DNA of 64,000 nucleotides from Psychrobacillus sp042944905 (GCF_042944905.1 NZ_CP168496.1:1736001-1800000), one strand, 5' to 3'; positions 43,993-53,290 are shown, numbered from the stretch's first letter. A program made the numbers and translations. Notes: generated from the letters alone by a model not told the origin.

Positions 43993-44634
43993 ATGAAATA
44001 TATTCTAGATCGAGCTTATGCCAGAGAATTACTTGATCATGCTAACCAACTTAATCCAGTTCCTTGGTATAAACACTCACTTAATGTCGCCAAAGCTGCT
44101 GAATATATTGTAATTGAACTCACAAAAAAGGGTCTAAATCTAGATTGTGATATTGCATATAATGCTGGGTTACTTCACGATATTGGTAGATACAAAGGGT
44201 TTACAAAATCAGTTATTCACTCCTACGATGGTTATAAGTTCATGGACGAACTTGGTTATCAAGGAAATGCAATAATATGCGTTACACACTCATTTCCTTG
44301 TGAACACAACAATATAGAAACCTCCTCTGAGTGGGACCTTGTGCCATCATACATGAAAGATGAATTGGTAGGAATTTTAAATAAGAATGGAAGTTATGAT
44401 TTTTATAATAAAGTAATTACACTATGTGATGCTTTAGCAGATGAAAATGGATTTACAACTTTAGAAAAACGATTCATTTCCGTTGGTTTACGACATGGTA
44501 CAAATTTATATACTTCCATCCGTTGGAAAGGTTTTTATGAAATAAAGGAAGAGATAGAATTATTAATTGGAAAAAGTATATATTCGCTACCTCCGGGTAT
44601 TGAAAAAACTATTTATGCAAAGATGGAATATTAG
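43993..44634 (+). CDS. HD-domain phosphohydrolase
   Basis: A 213-residue metal-dependent phosphohydrolase of the HD superfamily. The metal residues show as YKHSLNVAKAA (His) and GLLHDIGRYKG (HD), with a downstream Asp in LCDALAD. It begins 3 bases after the HAD gene without a clear Shine-Dalgarno, so it is probably translated by coupling. Substrate unknown. Confidence 0.85.
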   Translation: MKYILDRAYARELLDHANQLNPVPWYKHSLNVAKAAEYIVIELTKKGLNLDCDIAYNAGLLHDIGRYKGFTKSVIHSYDGYKFMDELGYQGNAIICVTHSFPCEHNNIETSSEWDLVPSYMKDELVGILNKNGSYDFYNKVITLCDALADENGFTTLEKRFISVGLRHGTNLYTSIRWKGFYEIKEEIELLIGKSIYSLPPGIEKTIYAKMEY

Positions 44635-44652
44635 TGATTGGGAGAAAAGAAA

Positions 44653-44829
44653 ATGAGCTTATTACAAGTTTTTATTGCGTGGATTTTTGTTTTGTTTATT
44701 GAAGTTTACTGGTTATATATTGAACTAAGAACTAGCGGTTCGTTTACAGAACTAATCTATGTAGTTATGATTATTTCATTAGTTGTAGGTATTACAGGTC
44801 TTAATTTATACAATAAAAGGACTAAATAA
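44653..44829 (+). CDS. Small two-helix membrane protein
   Basis: 58 residues with two hydrophobic helices (about 4-22 and 32-52) and a basic C-terminus NKRTK. ATG 44653 follows GGGAGAAAAG; TTG 44638 is an alternative. Unrecognised. Confidence 0.6.
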   Translation: MSLLQVFIAWIFVLFIEVYWLYIELRTSGSFTELIYVVMIISLVVGITGLNLYNKRTK

Positions 44830-44878
44830 CATTGAAATTCTTTGTATGACAGAGATATTTGGTAAGGAGAGAATTTAA

Positions 44879-45417
44879 GTGAAAAAAACTGCTGTCTATT
44901 TATATCCCCAATTTAGCGAATATGAACTAACAGTAGCGTTATCCATATTAATGCAAGGAAAAAAACAATCGTTACGATTGGTTTAAGCAACCAATCGATA
45001 AAAGGGGAGTCAGGATTATCTTGTATAGCTGATGCAACTATGGATGAAATTATATTTGAAGATATAGATAGCCTCTTATTACCAGGTTGTATGGATATTA
45101 TGACACTAAGTGACGAAGAAAGATTATTTGAGTTCATTAAACAAGTAGCTACAAAAGAAACGGTGATTGCAAGTATATCTAGCTCCCCATACCTATTAGC
45201 AAAAGCAGGCGTTTTACGAGGGAAAAAATATACCGTAGGATTGACCGAAGAGAATTTAAAGAAGTCTGGTGTCTTCGAAGTAGAAAATTTTTCAAAAGAC
45301 ATGGTAGTGCAAGATGGAAATATAATTACAGCGAGAGGACGAGGGTTTGTTAGATTTGGACAATATTTAGGCAAAGCATTAAATCTTGAATTTGATGAAA
45401 GATGGTATCATGAATAA
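44879..45417 (+). pseudogene. DJ-1/PfpI-family gene with frameshift in an A7 run
   Basis: The first frame from GTG 44879 (after AAGGAGAG) reads KKTAVYLYPQFSEYELTVA and stops at 44984. After the A7 run 44959-44965 the other frame continues IVTIGLSNQSI through LLLPGCMDIM and LLAKAGVLRGKKYTVG to 45417. Adding one A restores a 178-residue DJ-1/PfpI-like protein. In that protein the usual nucleophilic Cys region reads SISSSP, so Ser replaces Cys. The 3' part could be expressed alone from ATG 45040. Confidence 0.78.
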
Positions 45418-45571
45418 TGTAATTGGTATCTTACATAGCGTTTTAAGCCAATAGTAGTATCGGACTTCTAACTGCAAATCAATAAAAATGCCCCTCGCAA
45501 ATTAGTGTTTTTGGTTGTTTTTACATTCCCATTAACAAATTTTACATAGGTGCATTTTTACTTTTCTAATC

Positions 45572-46222
45572 TCATTTGTATTCAACAGGTTTTGACCATT
45601 GTTTTTCGTATTTATTCATTAATTGAATTGCCTTATTCCCAGCAAACAAAAATGCTAAAAATATTAGACCGGAAAATGCATAACTCATTATTCTTCGAAC
45701 GATTATTAAGTGCATATAAGCTTCTGCACCGTGATTCCTTATTAACCAAAACATGTTGGTGTTCATTACAACGCCTTTAATAACAAAAAGCAATGTGACC
45801 AATTGAAACCACTTCAGATTCTCTTTCATAAAATATAACTTTTTACTATTTTCTCTTTGGTAACCTTGTATATACATGAATTCAATTGCAAAATATGCTG
45901 CTAAAGGTTTTTGAATGATCATTGAAAAAATATAAATTGAAGTAAATGCATAACTCAACCAAACAGAATTCCAAAGCATTTGAATGGCAGACCCAGCAAG
46001 TAAATCAAGTATAGAACTAAGCATTAGTGAAGCAATAATGAAAACACCAACCCTATTGAATTGACGGTTTTTCATGAAACGATAAATAGTATAGATGATA
46101 GCAGGAATTGTAGATAGTAACATTGCATAATAGTCACCTATAAAACCTCTACCATGTGTCCAAATGACATATGGTAAACCTAAATATACAATTAACTCTA
46201 GTAAGATAAAGTTTATTTTCAT
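45572..46222 (-). CDS. VC0807-like membrane protein
   Basis: A 216-residue integral membrane protein with about six helices. FYLGLPYVIW-like start, GDYYAMLLSTIPAIIYTIYRF and NRVGVFIIASLMLSSILDLL match the VC0807-type family of unknown function. Its start lies one base from the end of the MerR gene on the same strand, so they form an operon under the MerR promoter and it may be the regulated effector. Confidence 0.7.
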   Translation of the reverse strand: MKINFILLELIVYLGLPYVIWTHGRGFIGDYYAMLLSTIPAIIYTIYRFMKNRQFNRVGVFIIASLMLSSILDLLAGSAIQMLWNSVWLSYAFTSIYIFSMIIQKPLAAYFAIEFMYIQGYQRENSKKLYFMKENLKWFQLVTLLFVIKGVVMNTNMFWLIRNHGAEAYMHLIIVRRIMSYAFSGLIFLAFLFAGNKAIQLMNKYEKQWSKPVEYK

Positions 46223-46223
46223 T

Positions 46224-46976
46224 TTAATATTCCTTTTCTTTTAGTTGGAAATAATAAGCAATTGCTTTTTCTATAAAGTCTACTACAGCTGGGTCGAATC
46301 GATAAAACCCAATATCGTCATTTCCTTCTTTTTGTTTATTCCATACTTTTTGAGCCAGTGTAAAATTCCTATTAAAGTCTTTTTCAAGTAATGCGATCCA
46401 TCTGCTGGCCATTTCCTGTGCTTCTGGACTTGTAATATCAAGGTGGATATTTTGTCTAATATCATTTATTAACATAGTGTAGACCTCTATTGTATCAGTA
46501 TCGTCTCCTATTTTCGGGAGTTGTTTTAGGTAATGAACTTCATCCTTGGAAAAGTGTTTACTCCAAATCTTTTCATATACTTCTATAGGAGTAGGAGAGG
46601 AATTCATTGGAATACGAGCAAATACATCTTTCCAATTTTCTAGATCCTCAAACTCACTTACTTGAAGTAAATACCGAATGGATCGTGTACGTTCCTCGAT
46701 ACGTTCCTTCTCTACTTCTAACACTTTTAATTGCATGGCAAGAGCTTCTTTATGACTCAACTGTTGATGCTCTAACATTTGTCTTATAGAGATTAAATTA
46801 AACCCCATTCCCTTTAATACCTTAATATAATGTAATTTAATAACATCTTGTTCTTCGTAGTATCGATGCCCACCATCACTCAAATGTGAAGGGGTCAACA
46901 GTCCTATTTCATCGTAGTAGCGGAGCGTTCTTACCGTTGAATTGCTCATTTTCGCCAAATTACCTATAGAATACAT
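46224..46976 (-). CDS. MerR-family regulator with TipAS-like effector domain
   Basis: A 250-residue activator. The N-terminal MerR helix-turn-helix (YSIGNLAKMSNSTVRTLRYYDEIGLL, about 1-70), dimerisation helix (75-115) and C-terminal TipAS-like drug-binding domain (about 130-245) are all visible. It likely autoregulates: a 19-bp-spacer promoter with a palindromic operator lies upstream. The downstream membrane gene is cotranscribed. Its inducer is unknown; TipAL relatives respond to thiopeptides and other drugs. Confidence 0.9.
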   Translation of the reverse strand: MYSIGNLAKMSNSTVRTLRYYDEIGLLTPSHLSDGGHRYYEEQDVIKLHYIKVLKGMGFNLISIRQMLEHQQLSHKEALAMQLKVLEVEKERIEERTRSIRYLLQVSEFEDLENWKDVFARIPMNSSPTPIEVYEKIWSKHFSKDEVHYLKQLPKIGDDTDTIEVYTMLINDIRQNIHLDITSPEAQEMASRWIALLEKDFNRNFTLAQKVWNKQKEGNDDIGFYRFDPAVVDFIEKAIAYYFQLKEKEY

Positions 46977-47006
46977 GAGGCACCTCCATTTCTAAATCTT
47001 ATATTC

Positions 47007-47037
47007 ATTATAGAACCTAACGTTACGTTAGAATCAA
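47007..47037 (-). promoter_or_regulatory. MerR-type promoter with 19-bp spacer and palindromic operator
   Basis: On the minus strand: -35 TTGATT, a 19-bp spacer holding CTAACGTAACGTTAG, and -10 TATAAT. The over-long spacer with a centred dyad is diagnostic of MerR-family activation by DNA distortion, and CTAACGT half-sites fit TipAL/Mta-type operators. It drives the merR gene and the membrane gene behind it. Confidence 0.88.
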
Positions 47038-47172
47038 GTGTCGTTTTGAATAATATGATATTTTAGAAATTATTGAATAGATTACCAAATGACAATATAG
47101 TAAAGTTAATGTACATATATTTTCACAAAATAGTAATTACTTCTGAGTATTAATAAAAAGGAGGTTAGCATA

Positions 47173-47727
47173 TTGAATGAAAAGCAATTATTTGCTGAAA
47201 CAGAGCACCTTATTTTAAGACCCTTTCAAGATGATGACTACGCAAATTGGTATAAAGGGTTTAATGATCGTCTACCTTCTCAATACAAATACGATGATGG
47301 GTATTCGGATATGTCTTATTCTACTAAGGAATGGTTCATCAAATGGATTGATGGGTTTCGGCAAGCTGCTGAAAAAGATGAAATGTACATATTAGGAGTA
47401 TTTCGAAAAGAAGATGGAGTAAATGTTGGGAAAGTAGAATTGATCACTATTCTAAGAATGGATTATCAATGGGCAATGATGGGATACTCGATACATAATC
47501 AGTTTTGGAAAAATGGGTATGGAGTTGAGAGTGTGAAAGCAGCAACTAAGCTATTCTTCTCTGCATTAAACTTTCATCGAATTGAATTACATATTAATAC
47601 GGATAATGAACCCTCTAAAAGATTAGCTGAGCGGGCTGAATATACTTTTGAATGCAAGAGAGCACAATTCTCTCTAGAAAACGATGAATGGACGGATTTT
47701 CTGGTTTATTATCAAAACAATAACTGA
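47173..47727 (+). CDS. GNAT-family N-acetyltransferase (RimJ/RimL type)
   Basis: A 184-residue acetyltransferase, ribosomal-protein-alanine-type fold. LFAETEHLILRPFQDDDYANW is the classic start of the family; the acetyl-CoA loop region is FWKNGYGVESVKAATKLFF and RIELHINTDNEPSKRLAE follows. TTG 47173 has AAGGAGG nine bases upstream. Substrate unknown. It is followed by a phosphotransferase. Confidence 0.9.
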   Translation: MNEKQLFAETEHLILRPFQDDDYANWYKGFNDRLPSQYKYDDGYSDMSYSTKEWFIKWIDGFRQAAEKDEMYILGVFRKEDGVNVGKVELITILRMDYQWAMMGYSIHNQFWKNGYGVESVKAATKLFFSALNFHRIELHINTDNEPSKRLAERAEYTFECKRAQFSLENDEWTDFLVYYQNNN

Positions 47728-47775
47728 ATGTACTATACAGTTATACTTTATCACTTAAAATGCAGAGGTGAGAGA

Positions 47776-48675
47776 ATGATAGAAACGTTAGCAAAGCAGA
47801 TTCCTATTATTGGTGATTATAGAAATATCGTTCAAATAAAAAAAGGGTTTTCTTCAGATGCAAAGTATCTAATACATTTTGATAATCATAAGGTACTTCT
47901 TCGGTTGTTTAACCTAGCAGAGCTGGAATCGAAAAAGACAGAGTATTCTATTTTGAAAACAATGCAGGACTACGATGTTATTTGCTCACGGCCGATTTCT
48001 ATTGGTGAGATAGGAAATCAAGGGTATATGATTACAACTTATATAGAAGGTAAAGATGCTGAGGATGAAATTCAAAATTACTCAGCTGAAGAACAATTTA
48101 ATATTGGTATGAAGGCTGGAGAAGAATTTAGGAAAATGCATCAATATGCTGCCCCAAATCATGTCACTTCGTGGTATTCAAGAAAAATCGAAAAACATAA
48201 GAAATACATAGATGCTTACTTAGAATGTGGCGTTAAAGTAAAAAATGATCAAAAAATAATGGATTTTATTGATAACAATATTCACCTAATGAAACAACGA
48301 CCAAACTTATTTCAACATGATGATTTCCATGTTGGGAATATCATTGTTAATAACAGGGCATTCTCGGGAGTAATTGACTTTAACAGGTATGATTGGGGCG
48401 ATCCAATTCATGAATTTCTTAAAATCGGAATTTTCAGCAGAGAAATAAGTGTTCCTTTTTCAATTGGACAAATCAGAGGGTATTTTAATAATGTAGAGCC
48501 CGATGAACACTTTTGGAGGATGTATTCACTCTATTTAGCCATGTGCGTTTTTTCTTCTGTAGTATGGACATTAAAAACTATACCAAACGATATAAATAAC
48601 ATGTTAGATAAAGTGTATATGTTTTTAGAAGATCATGATTACTTCAGTAAATTAAAACCTAAGTGGTACATATAG
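47776..48675 (+). CDS. Aminoglycoside-phosphotransferase-like (APH) kinase
   Basis: Protein-kinase-fold phosphotransferase of 299 residues. Brenner motif H181-D-D183-FHVG-N188, with the metal-binding Asp in VIDFNRYDWGDP. The N-terminal lobe has the nucleotide Lys region (VLLRLF). I chose ATG 47776 after GAGGTGAGAG over the frame start 47728. It could modify an antibiotic or a metabolite such as a sugar or choline; the sequence does not tell. Confidence 0.87.
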   Translation: MIETLAKQIPIIGDYRNIVQIKKGFSSDAKYLIHFDNHKVLLRLFNLAELESKKTEYSILKTMQDYDVICSRPISIGEIGNQGYMITTYIEGKDAEDEIQNYSAEEQFNIGMKAGEEFRKMHQYAAPNHVTSWYSRKIEKHKKYIDAYLECGVKVKNDQKIMDFIDNNIHLMKQRPNLFQHDDFHVGNIIVNNRAFSGVIDFNRYDWGDPIHEFLKIGIFSREISVPFSIGQIRGYFNNVEPDEHFWRMYSLYLAMCVFSSVVWTLKTIPNDINNMLDKVYMFLEDHDYFSKLKPKWYI

Positions 48676-49092
48676 AAAATAATTGTGGAGATTTCCTTAT
48701 TTACTTGCATCTATTTCACTTGCTAAAGCTTCCGGTTTGAAGCTTTTTGGAAAATGGGAAGTGATTTCTCCCAATTCTACTGACTGAAAATTAGATACTA
48801 TTTATTCAATAGACTGATAGAATGGACCTCTTTTATTTGTATACATGTAAGCAGTAGATATAAAGAAGGCATTGGTCAATTGTAAAAAAGCATCAAGTGG
48901 GCGACGGACAAACAACTGTCACAAGATTACCGAAAAAAGTGTAGCCAATGTTATTTGCGACGAGTACCCGCAGGAGTAGATGCTACCTATAAAGCACACG
49001 GCAATTACTGATGACCAGATTATTCTTAAATGGCGATTGCGTTGCTCTAATCTATTTAATAGACCAAATATCAAAGAAGGAAGTGCTGAACG
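48676..49092. other. Intergenic region holding dispersed repeat copy B
   Basis: About 415 bases with no gene. An AT-rich first half is followed by the repeat at 48899-49022 and then the alkD-like ribosome binding site. Confidence 0.6.
48899..49022 (+). repeat. Dispersed repeat, copy B
   Basis: Blocks GGGCGACGGACAAAC, CAAGATTACCGAAAA, GTGTAGCCAATGTT and TGATGACCAG in this order, matching copy A (9309-9465, inverted). In copy B the second and third blocks are adjacent; in copy A a hairpin separates them. Confidence 0.6.
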
Positions 49093-49296
49093 ATGAATTT
49101 AGAAGTGGTTATGCAGGAGCTAGAAGCGCTTGGCAAGGAACGATCAAAAAAATTGTACATATCCAATGGTGCACATGAGCCGCTTTTTGGTGTAGCAACA
49201 GGTGCTATGAAACCAATCGTAAAAAAAATAAAAATAAATCAGCATTTAGCTGAAGAGCTGTATGCCACAGGGAGGCTTATGCAAAGCTTCGCATAA
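49093..49296 (+). pseudogene. DNA alkylation repair (AlkD-like) protein, 5' part (split)
   Basis: The first 60 codons (MNLEVVMQELEALG...LAEELYATG) of an AlkD-like HEAT-repeat DNA glycosylase family protein. At base 49274 a 309-bp element interrupts the gene and the frame ends in element sequence. Removing the element and one copy of GGA gives ELYATGNYDAMYFAG in frame with the downstream part. AAGGAAG precedes ATG 49093. Confidence 0.85.
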
Positions 49297-49582
49297 ACCA
49301 CCTTATGCAAAGTAGATGATTATGCAAAGTAACCGAAGAAAACCTTGTAAGTACTGTATTTCAATTTGATTTACTATGCATAATAATTTCTGAAAAGATC
49401 TGGAGTCTATCCCCTTAAAACAAGAAAAGCACAATAATCAGATCTAATATTAGTAATTCGAGTACATTTTCGGAATTATTGAAATAAGAAATCAAACATA
49501 TTATGCAAAGTAATTAAGGACGATATCCTTTAGTAAAAGGCTTTTTGACTGTTTACTTCGCATAATTACTTTCTTTGCATAA
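49274..49582. mobile_element. MITE-like element, 309 bp, with TTATGCAAAG repeats
   Basis: Ends carry CTTATGCAAAG and CTTTGCATAA as inverted repeats, flanked by a 3-bp duplication GGA (49271-49273 and 49583-49585). Inside, ATGCAAAGTA-type or TTCGCATAA-type motifs recur near both ends (near 49287, 49302, 49320, 49501 and 49553), a cluster that looks like multiple recombinase binding sites. No coding capacity. Confidence 0.8.
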
Positions 49583-50112
49583 GGAACTACGATGCGATGT
49601 ACTTTGCAGGCATTATTGCAGACCCAAAAGCTATGACGGAGTCGGATTATGATCGTTGGATGAATACGGCGTATTTTTATATGCTATCCGATTTTGTAGT
49701 GGCGGTAACTTTATCGGAATCAGATATTGCACAAGAGGTTGCTGATAAATGGATCGTAAGCGATGAGGAGTTGAGAATGTCTGCGGGCTGGAGTTGCTAT
49801 TGTTGGCTTTTAGGGAGTCGAAAAGACGTTGAATTTTCAGAAAGCAAAATTTCCAATATGCTTGATACTGTGAAAAGTTCAATTCACGATTCACCAGAAC
49901 GAACGAAATCCGCTATGAATAATTTTCTATTCACCGTGGGGATTTCCTATTTGCCGCTTCATGAAAAAGCAGTCGAGACCGCAAAGGCAATAGGAACAGT
50001 AGAAGTCAAACGGGACAAGAAAAAGAGCAGTTTCCTAAATGCTTACGAAAGTATTCAAAAAGAAGTAGACAAAGGGAGGCTTGGTTTTAAACGCAAACAT
50101 GTAAGATGTTGA
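49583..50112 (+). pseudogene. DNA alkylation repair (AlkD-like) protein, 3' part (split)
   Basis: The remaining 175 or so codons: NYDAMYFAGIIADPKAMTE, then MSAGWSCYCWLLG and the C-terminal KRKHVRC. Apart from the insertion the frame is open throughout. The typical family length (about 235 residues) is restored when the element is removed, so the insertion is probably recent. Confidence 0.85.
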
Positions 50113-50411
50113 AATTATTCTCGCCTCGCGTATCCAGGGCATTGATAAAATAAGAATTCGCTATTTTTGTAGAAATTTTTAATTTCCGCTGAAACACATC
50201 TTACCATTTTTTTAGAAGGTCTTTCATCAGGTTGCTAAACTGTTGGGTGGCCTTTTCTTCTATGTTTTCGTCAGAAATAGAAACACAGAAATCTCTACAC
50301 TCCATTTCTTAAATCGCTCGAACTGAAGGTTCTCATACTATATGAAATATTAATCTATCATGGTAAAATATACTATAAATATAAAAAATTAAATGAATGG
50401 GGAATGAGTGC
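50113..50411. other. Intergenic region with a possible 34-codon minus-strand remnant
   Basis: A minus-strand frame from ATG at 50305 to TAA at 50201 encodes 34 residues (CVSISDENIEEKATQQFSNL within it) with coding-like composition. It lacks a clear ribosome binding site and is probably the tail of a decayed gene. Confidence 0.3.
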
Positions 50412-51647
50412 ATGAAATCAATCAAAATGAGAACAGTATTCTTAACTTGTTTAATGCTGCTGGTTTGGTCATCTGAAAGTGCTTTTGCTGAGCCAACATG
50501 GACATCTAAATGTTCAGCATATGGTGAAATGAAGCCAAACCAAAATCCAACATTTCAGCATATGAACTGCTTACTAACGAATGCGGCTTTAGAAGCAAAA
50601 ATCCCACCAGAAGTTGTAAAAGCGGTGGCTTCAAAAGAAAATGGGGGTTGGAAACAATTTGATGAGAATGGCCAACCTGTAATATCAAAAGATAATGGGA
50701 TCGGTCTTATGCAAATTACCAATCAATCAGGCTATGACCAAGAGAAATTGAAATACGATATCAACTACAATATTCAGGCAGGTGTCGAAATCCTTAACAG
50801 TATGTATCATGATCGTACAGATCTGCCTAAAATAAATGGGACAGGACCAGAAGTAATCGAAAATTGGTATTTTCCAGTCATGGCTTATAACGGGAAAAAG
50901 CCTGTTAACAGTCCTCTCTATCAGTCCAGTGGATTGAAGAATATAGAGGCTTATCAAGAAAAAGTCTTTGCGTTTATTGAAAAAGATAGTTACTTAAACA
51001 ATACGAAATTAGGGCAGTTTCCTTTCCAAACAGCTGACTTTGAATATGACCCTAACAGTAGTGAAAATATTGTATTCAGAAAGATGGAATATACATTAAC
51101 AGATCAGCTGCATGTCTCTGCATATCAATTTCAAAAAGGAGATAAGGTATTGATAACAGGAGACACTGGGAAATTAAGGTCACAACCAAGTACTTCTTTA
51201 GTAGTAAAATCCCTCCCAAAAAATACTACGTTAATTATTGACGGAAATTTCTTATATGACCAATCATTTACAAGTAAAAACCAATTTGTATGGTACCCAG
51301 TTACAACGGAGGATCAAAAGTTAGCAGGTTATATTTCCTCTGCTTACATTACCAAAAAGTTAAATAAAGTTATGTGGGGAAAAACAGAACTAAAATTAGG
51401 GCAAATGGGAAAAGCTACTATTCTATCTAATACAAACTTAGTCAAAATGGAGAGCGACGGGTCATTGACTACAGTACGTGCTTTGAAAAAAGGCGAAGAA
51501 TACCGAGTTTATAGCTACAATAGTAATCATGGCGGTTTATATGGTGTGGGTGGGGGAAGTTACATTCAGAAGTCCACCTCAGTAAAATACGAAACACCAT
51601 CGAAAAGCAAGTTAGCATTACTTGCACAGAAATCAATACACCAGTAG
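50412..51647 (+). CDS. Secreted lytic-transglycosylase-like protein with SH3-type domain
   Basis: Exported protein of 411 residues. Signal peptide about 1-27 (ending AFA). The SLT-like domain (about 30-195) has the catalytic Glu in VASKENGGW and GIGLMQITNQSG, as in Slt70-like lysozyme folds. A bacterial SH3-like region (about 225-320) shows ITGDTGKLRSQPS, and another repeat-like region follows. It should cleave or bind peptidoglycan outside the cell. I chose ATG 50412 after GGGGAATGAG over ATG 50397. Confidence 0.85.
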   Translation: MKSIKMRTVFLTCLMLLVWSSESAFAEPTWTSKCSAYGEMKPNQNPTFQHMNCLLTNAALEAKIPPEVVKAVASKENGGWKQFDENGQPVISKDNGIGLMQITNQSGYDQEKLKYDINYNIQAGVEILNSMYHDRTDLPKINGTGPEVIENWYFPVMAYNGKKPVNSPLYQSSGLKNIEAYQEKVFAFIEKDSYLNNTKLGQFPFQTADFEYDPNSSENIVFRKMEYTLTDQLHVSAYQFQKGDKVLITGDTGKLRSQPSTSLVVKSLPKNTTLIIDGNFLYDQSFTSKNQFVWYPVTTEDQKLAGYISSAYITKKLNKVMWGKTELKLGQMGKATILSNTNLVKMESDGSLTTVRALKKGEEYRVYSYNSNHGGLYGVGGGSYIQKSTSVKYETPSKSKLALLAQKSIHQ

Positions 51648-52089
51648 TAAATCTAGCTACAAGCTTAATGAAAACTGCAATTGCAAATTGTACCGCTGTC
51701 CGGCATGAACATCTTCTATATAGATGTCATTCACGAGCAGATCTCTGATCAGAGTTTTGATAATTGCATCAAAGAAACTTGCTCAGGTTCACAAATGACA
51801 CCGGGAGAAAGGGTTAAATCCATGCACCTCAAGGTTCACGTTACTAAGTACAACCCTGTAAAATGCATCCCTGTGTCAGATAAAAATCAGAAGCAATTCT
51901 GAAAATTTTATACCTACTGTACAAAATACCTTTTACACTTAAACCAATAAAGTGTAGGAGGTATTTTTCTTTCAATTGTGTTACTGTGTCAAAAGTTAGA
52001 GTAGAAGCTCGTGGTCGTCTTCCGCTCAAATCAACGAACAGGAGTCCTCTAGAATACAATTTTATCCGGGAATCCCTAGAAAAAGAGAA
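51648..52089. other. Region between SLT gene and HTH gene, one weak ORF
   Basis: Holds a 73-codon plus-strand frame (51681-51902) without a good ribosome binding site, with MTPGERVKSMHL near its end. This faintly recalls the N-terminal region of IS1634/DUF4277-type transposases. Most likely a decayed insertion element. A terminator follows at 51923. Confidence 0.4.
51923..51969 (+). terminator. Terminator
   Basis: AAAATACC..TTACACTT paired with AAGTGTAG..GGTATTTT and followed by T. It would end transcription from the SLT gene. Confidence 0.75.
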
Positions 52090-52893
52090 TTAATATTGCC
52101 CAGTTGGACAATAAAACTCTTCCACTGGTGTATCGAAATACATAAACATATCCTCGAAATACGTCTCGTCCACCAACTTGTCCAACACACCCTTGAAATA
52201 CCCAGGTAAGTTCCGGATTACTTTCCTTTTTGTCGTCATCAAGGTAATCCGTAATGCACGATAGGCAAGATCTTCAAATACAGGCTTGTCATCTTTATAG
52301 ATATCAAATCTCAACATCTTTCCTGAGATGGAACGGTAGATGCCATAGAATTCTCTCGCTAGATTCGTTTTCCCGATTGTTCCGATTAGTAGGTTTTTCA
52401 TTCTGCTGAAAAGACTGGTGGAATACTGGAACGATTCCTGTGGAGACGTCTTTATAAGATCTTTATTAATAGATTTATAGAGAAAAGGTTCATTTTCGGA
52501 AATAGGCTCGTTTTCCTTGGTGTCTTGCGGTTTGTAGTCCTCATCTCGGTCGTTCATTTGCCCCTGGTCATGGAAGGGTAAAATGATATAGATGTTGGCA
52601 CCAAGCCCACTCATAACTGGACGGATGAAATGGACTTTTTTGATAATACCCAGTTTTTCAAGCTTACGGATAGCACGTCGGACAGTTGCATTGGATATGC
52701 CAATGGCGTTTTCAATCGTGGCATGCTTCAAGTGTGCAGCTCCGTATTTCACGGAATAGCGGCGGATGACATCAAGCACACGTCGATCCGAGTTGGTCAT
52801 GGAGTTCCAGTGAAGGGATAGATGCTTTTCTGCAGCTACATCCATGTCAGCGATATTGGTAAAGCGTGCGTAATCCTGTAAATAATAAGTCAA
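52090..52893 (-). CDS. Helix-turn-helix protein of plasmid/mobile-element type
   Basis: A 267-residue protein with an N-terminal winged helix (about 25-90: SDRRVLDVIRRYSVKYG, IENAIGISNATVRRAIRKLEKLGIIKK) and a C-terminal part of unknown fold. The arrangement resembles replication-initiation or replication-control HTH proteins carried by Bacillus plasmids and elements. TTG 52893 follows AAGGAAAGGGGG; an earlier TTG at 52935 is possible. Its base composition is less AT-rich than its surroundings, which suggests transfer. Confidence 0.65.
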   Translation of the reverse strand: MTYYLQDYARFTNIADMDVAAEKHLSLHWNSMTNSDRRVLDVIRRYSVKYGAAHLKHATIENAIGISNATVRRAIRKLEKLGIIKKVHFIRPVMSGLGANIYIILPFHDQGQMNDRDEDYKPQDTKENEPISENEPFLYKSINKDLIKTSPQESFQYSTSLFSRMKNLLIGTIGKTNLAREFYGIYRSISGKMLRFDIYKDDKPVFEDLAYRALRITLMTTKRKVIRNLPGYFKGVLDKLVDETYFEDMFMYFDTPVEEFYCPTGQY

Positions 52894-53290
52894 TTGAAAT
52901 TCCCCCTTTCCTTGTATATAGATAGGAGGGGGCAAAAAGGATACATAGGTGAAAATATAATGCGTTGCTGTGCCATTAGCTTAAAGGAAATTCGATAGAT
53001 CTATGACAAAGTATGTCAAATGGAATATACGACATAGTAATAATTATGTATTATTTTGTGAAAAAGTCATGATTTAGCACATATCTCCGGATAATTCGTA
53101 TAGCTGTTTGGAGGATTTCAAGAAGAGGAAAGTGTATTCTTTCTGTTTGAGATGTAAGGGGCATAGCATTGTTTGTAAGTAGAATTTGTAAAAGAAGTAT
53201 CAAAGAACAATTAAACGTCCTTGATACTTCTTTTTTCATTTTTTTATAAAGGGATTACTGTAATATCATTAATTATGCCAAGTGTTAGTG
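52894..53290. other. Intergenic region, no gene
   Basis: AT-rich, with only the terminator at 53193-53236 recognised. Confidence 0.5.
53193..53236. terminator. Bidirectional terminator downstream of the MFS gene
   Basis: GAAGTATCAA/TTGATACTTC stem with a 20-nt loop and T runs on both strands. Confidence 0.8.

Noticed and set aside
39106..50112. A dedicated defence island
   Set aside because: No recognisable restriction, Abi, toxin-antitoxin or cas modules; the genes are metabolite- or drug-modifying types.
51681..51902. Genuine 73-aa gene
   Set aside because: No convincing ribosome binding site and only faint resemblance to a transposase N-terminus; described as probable remnant.
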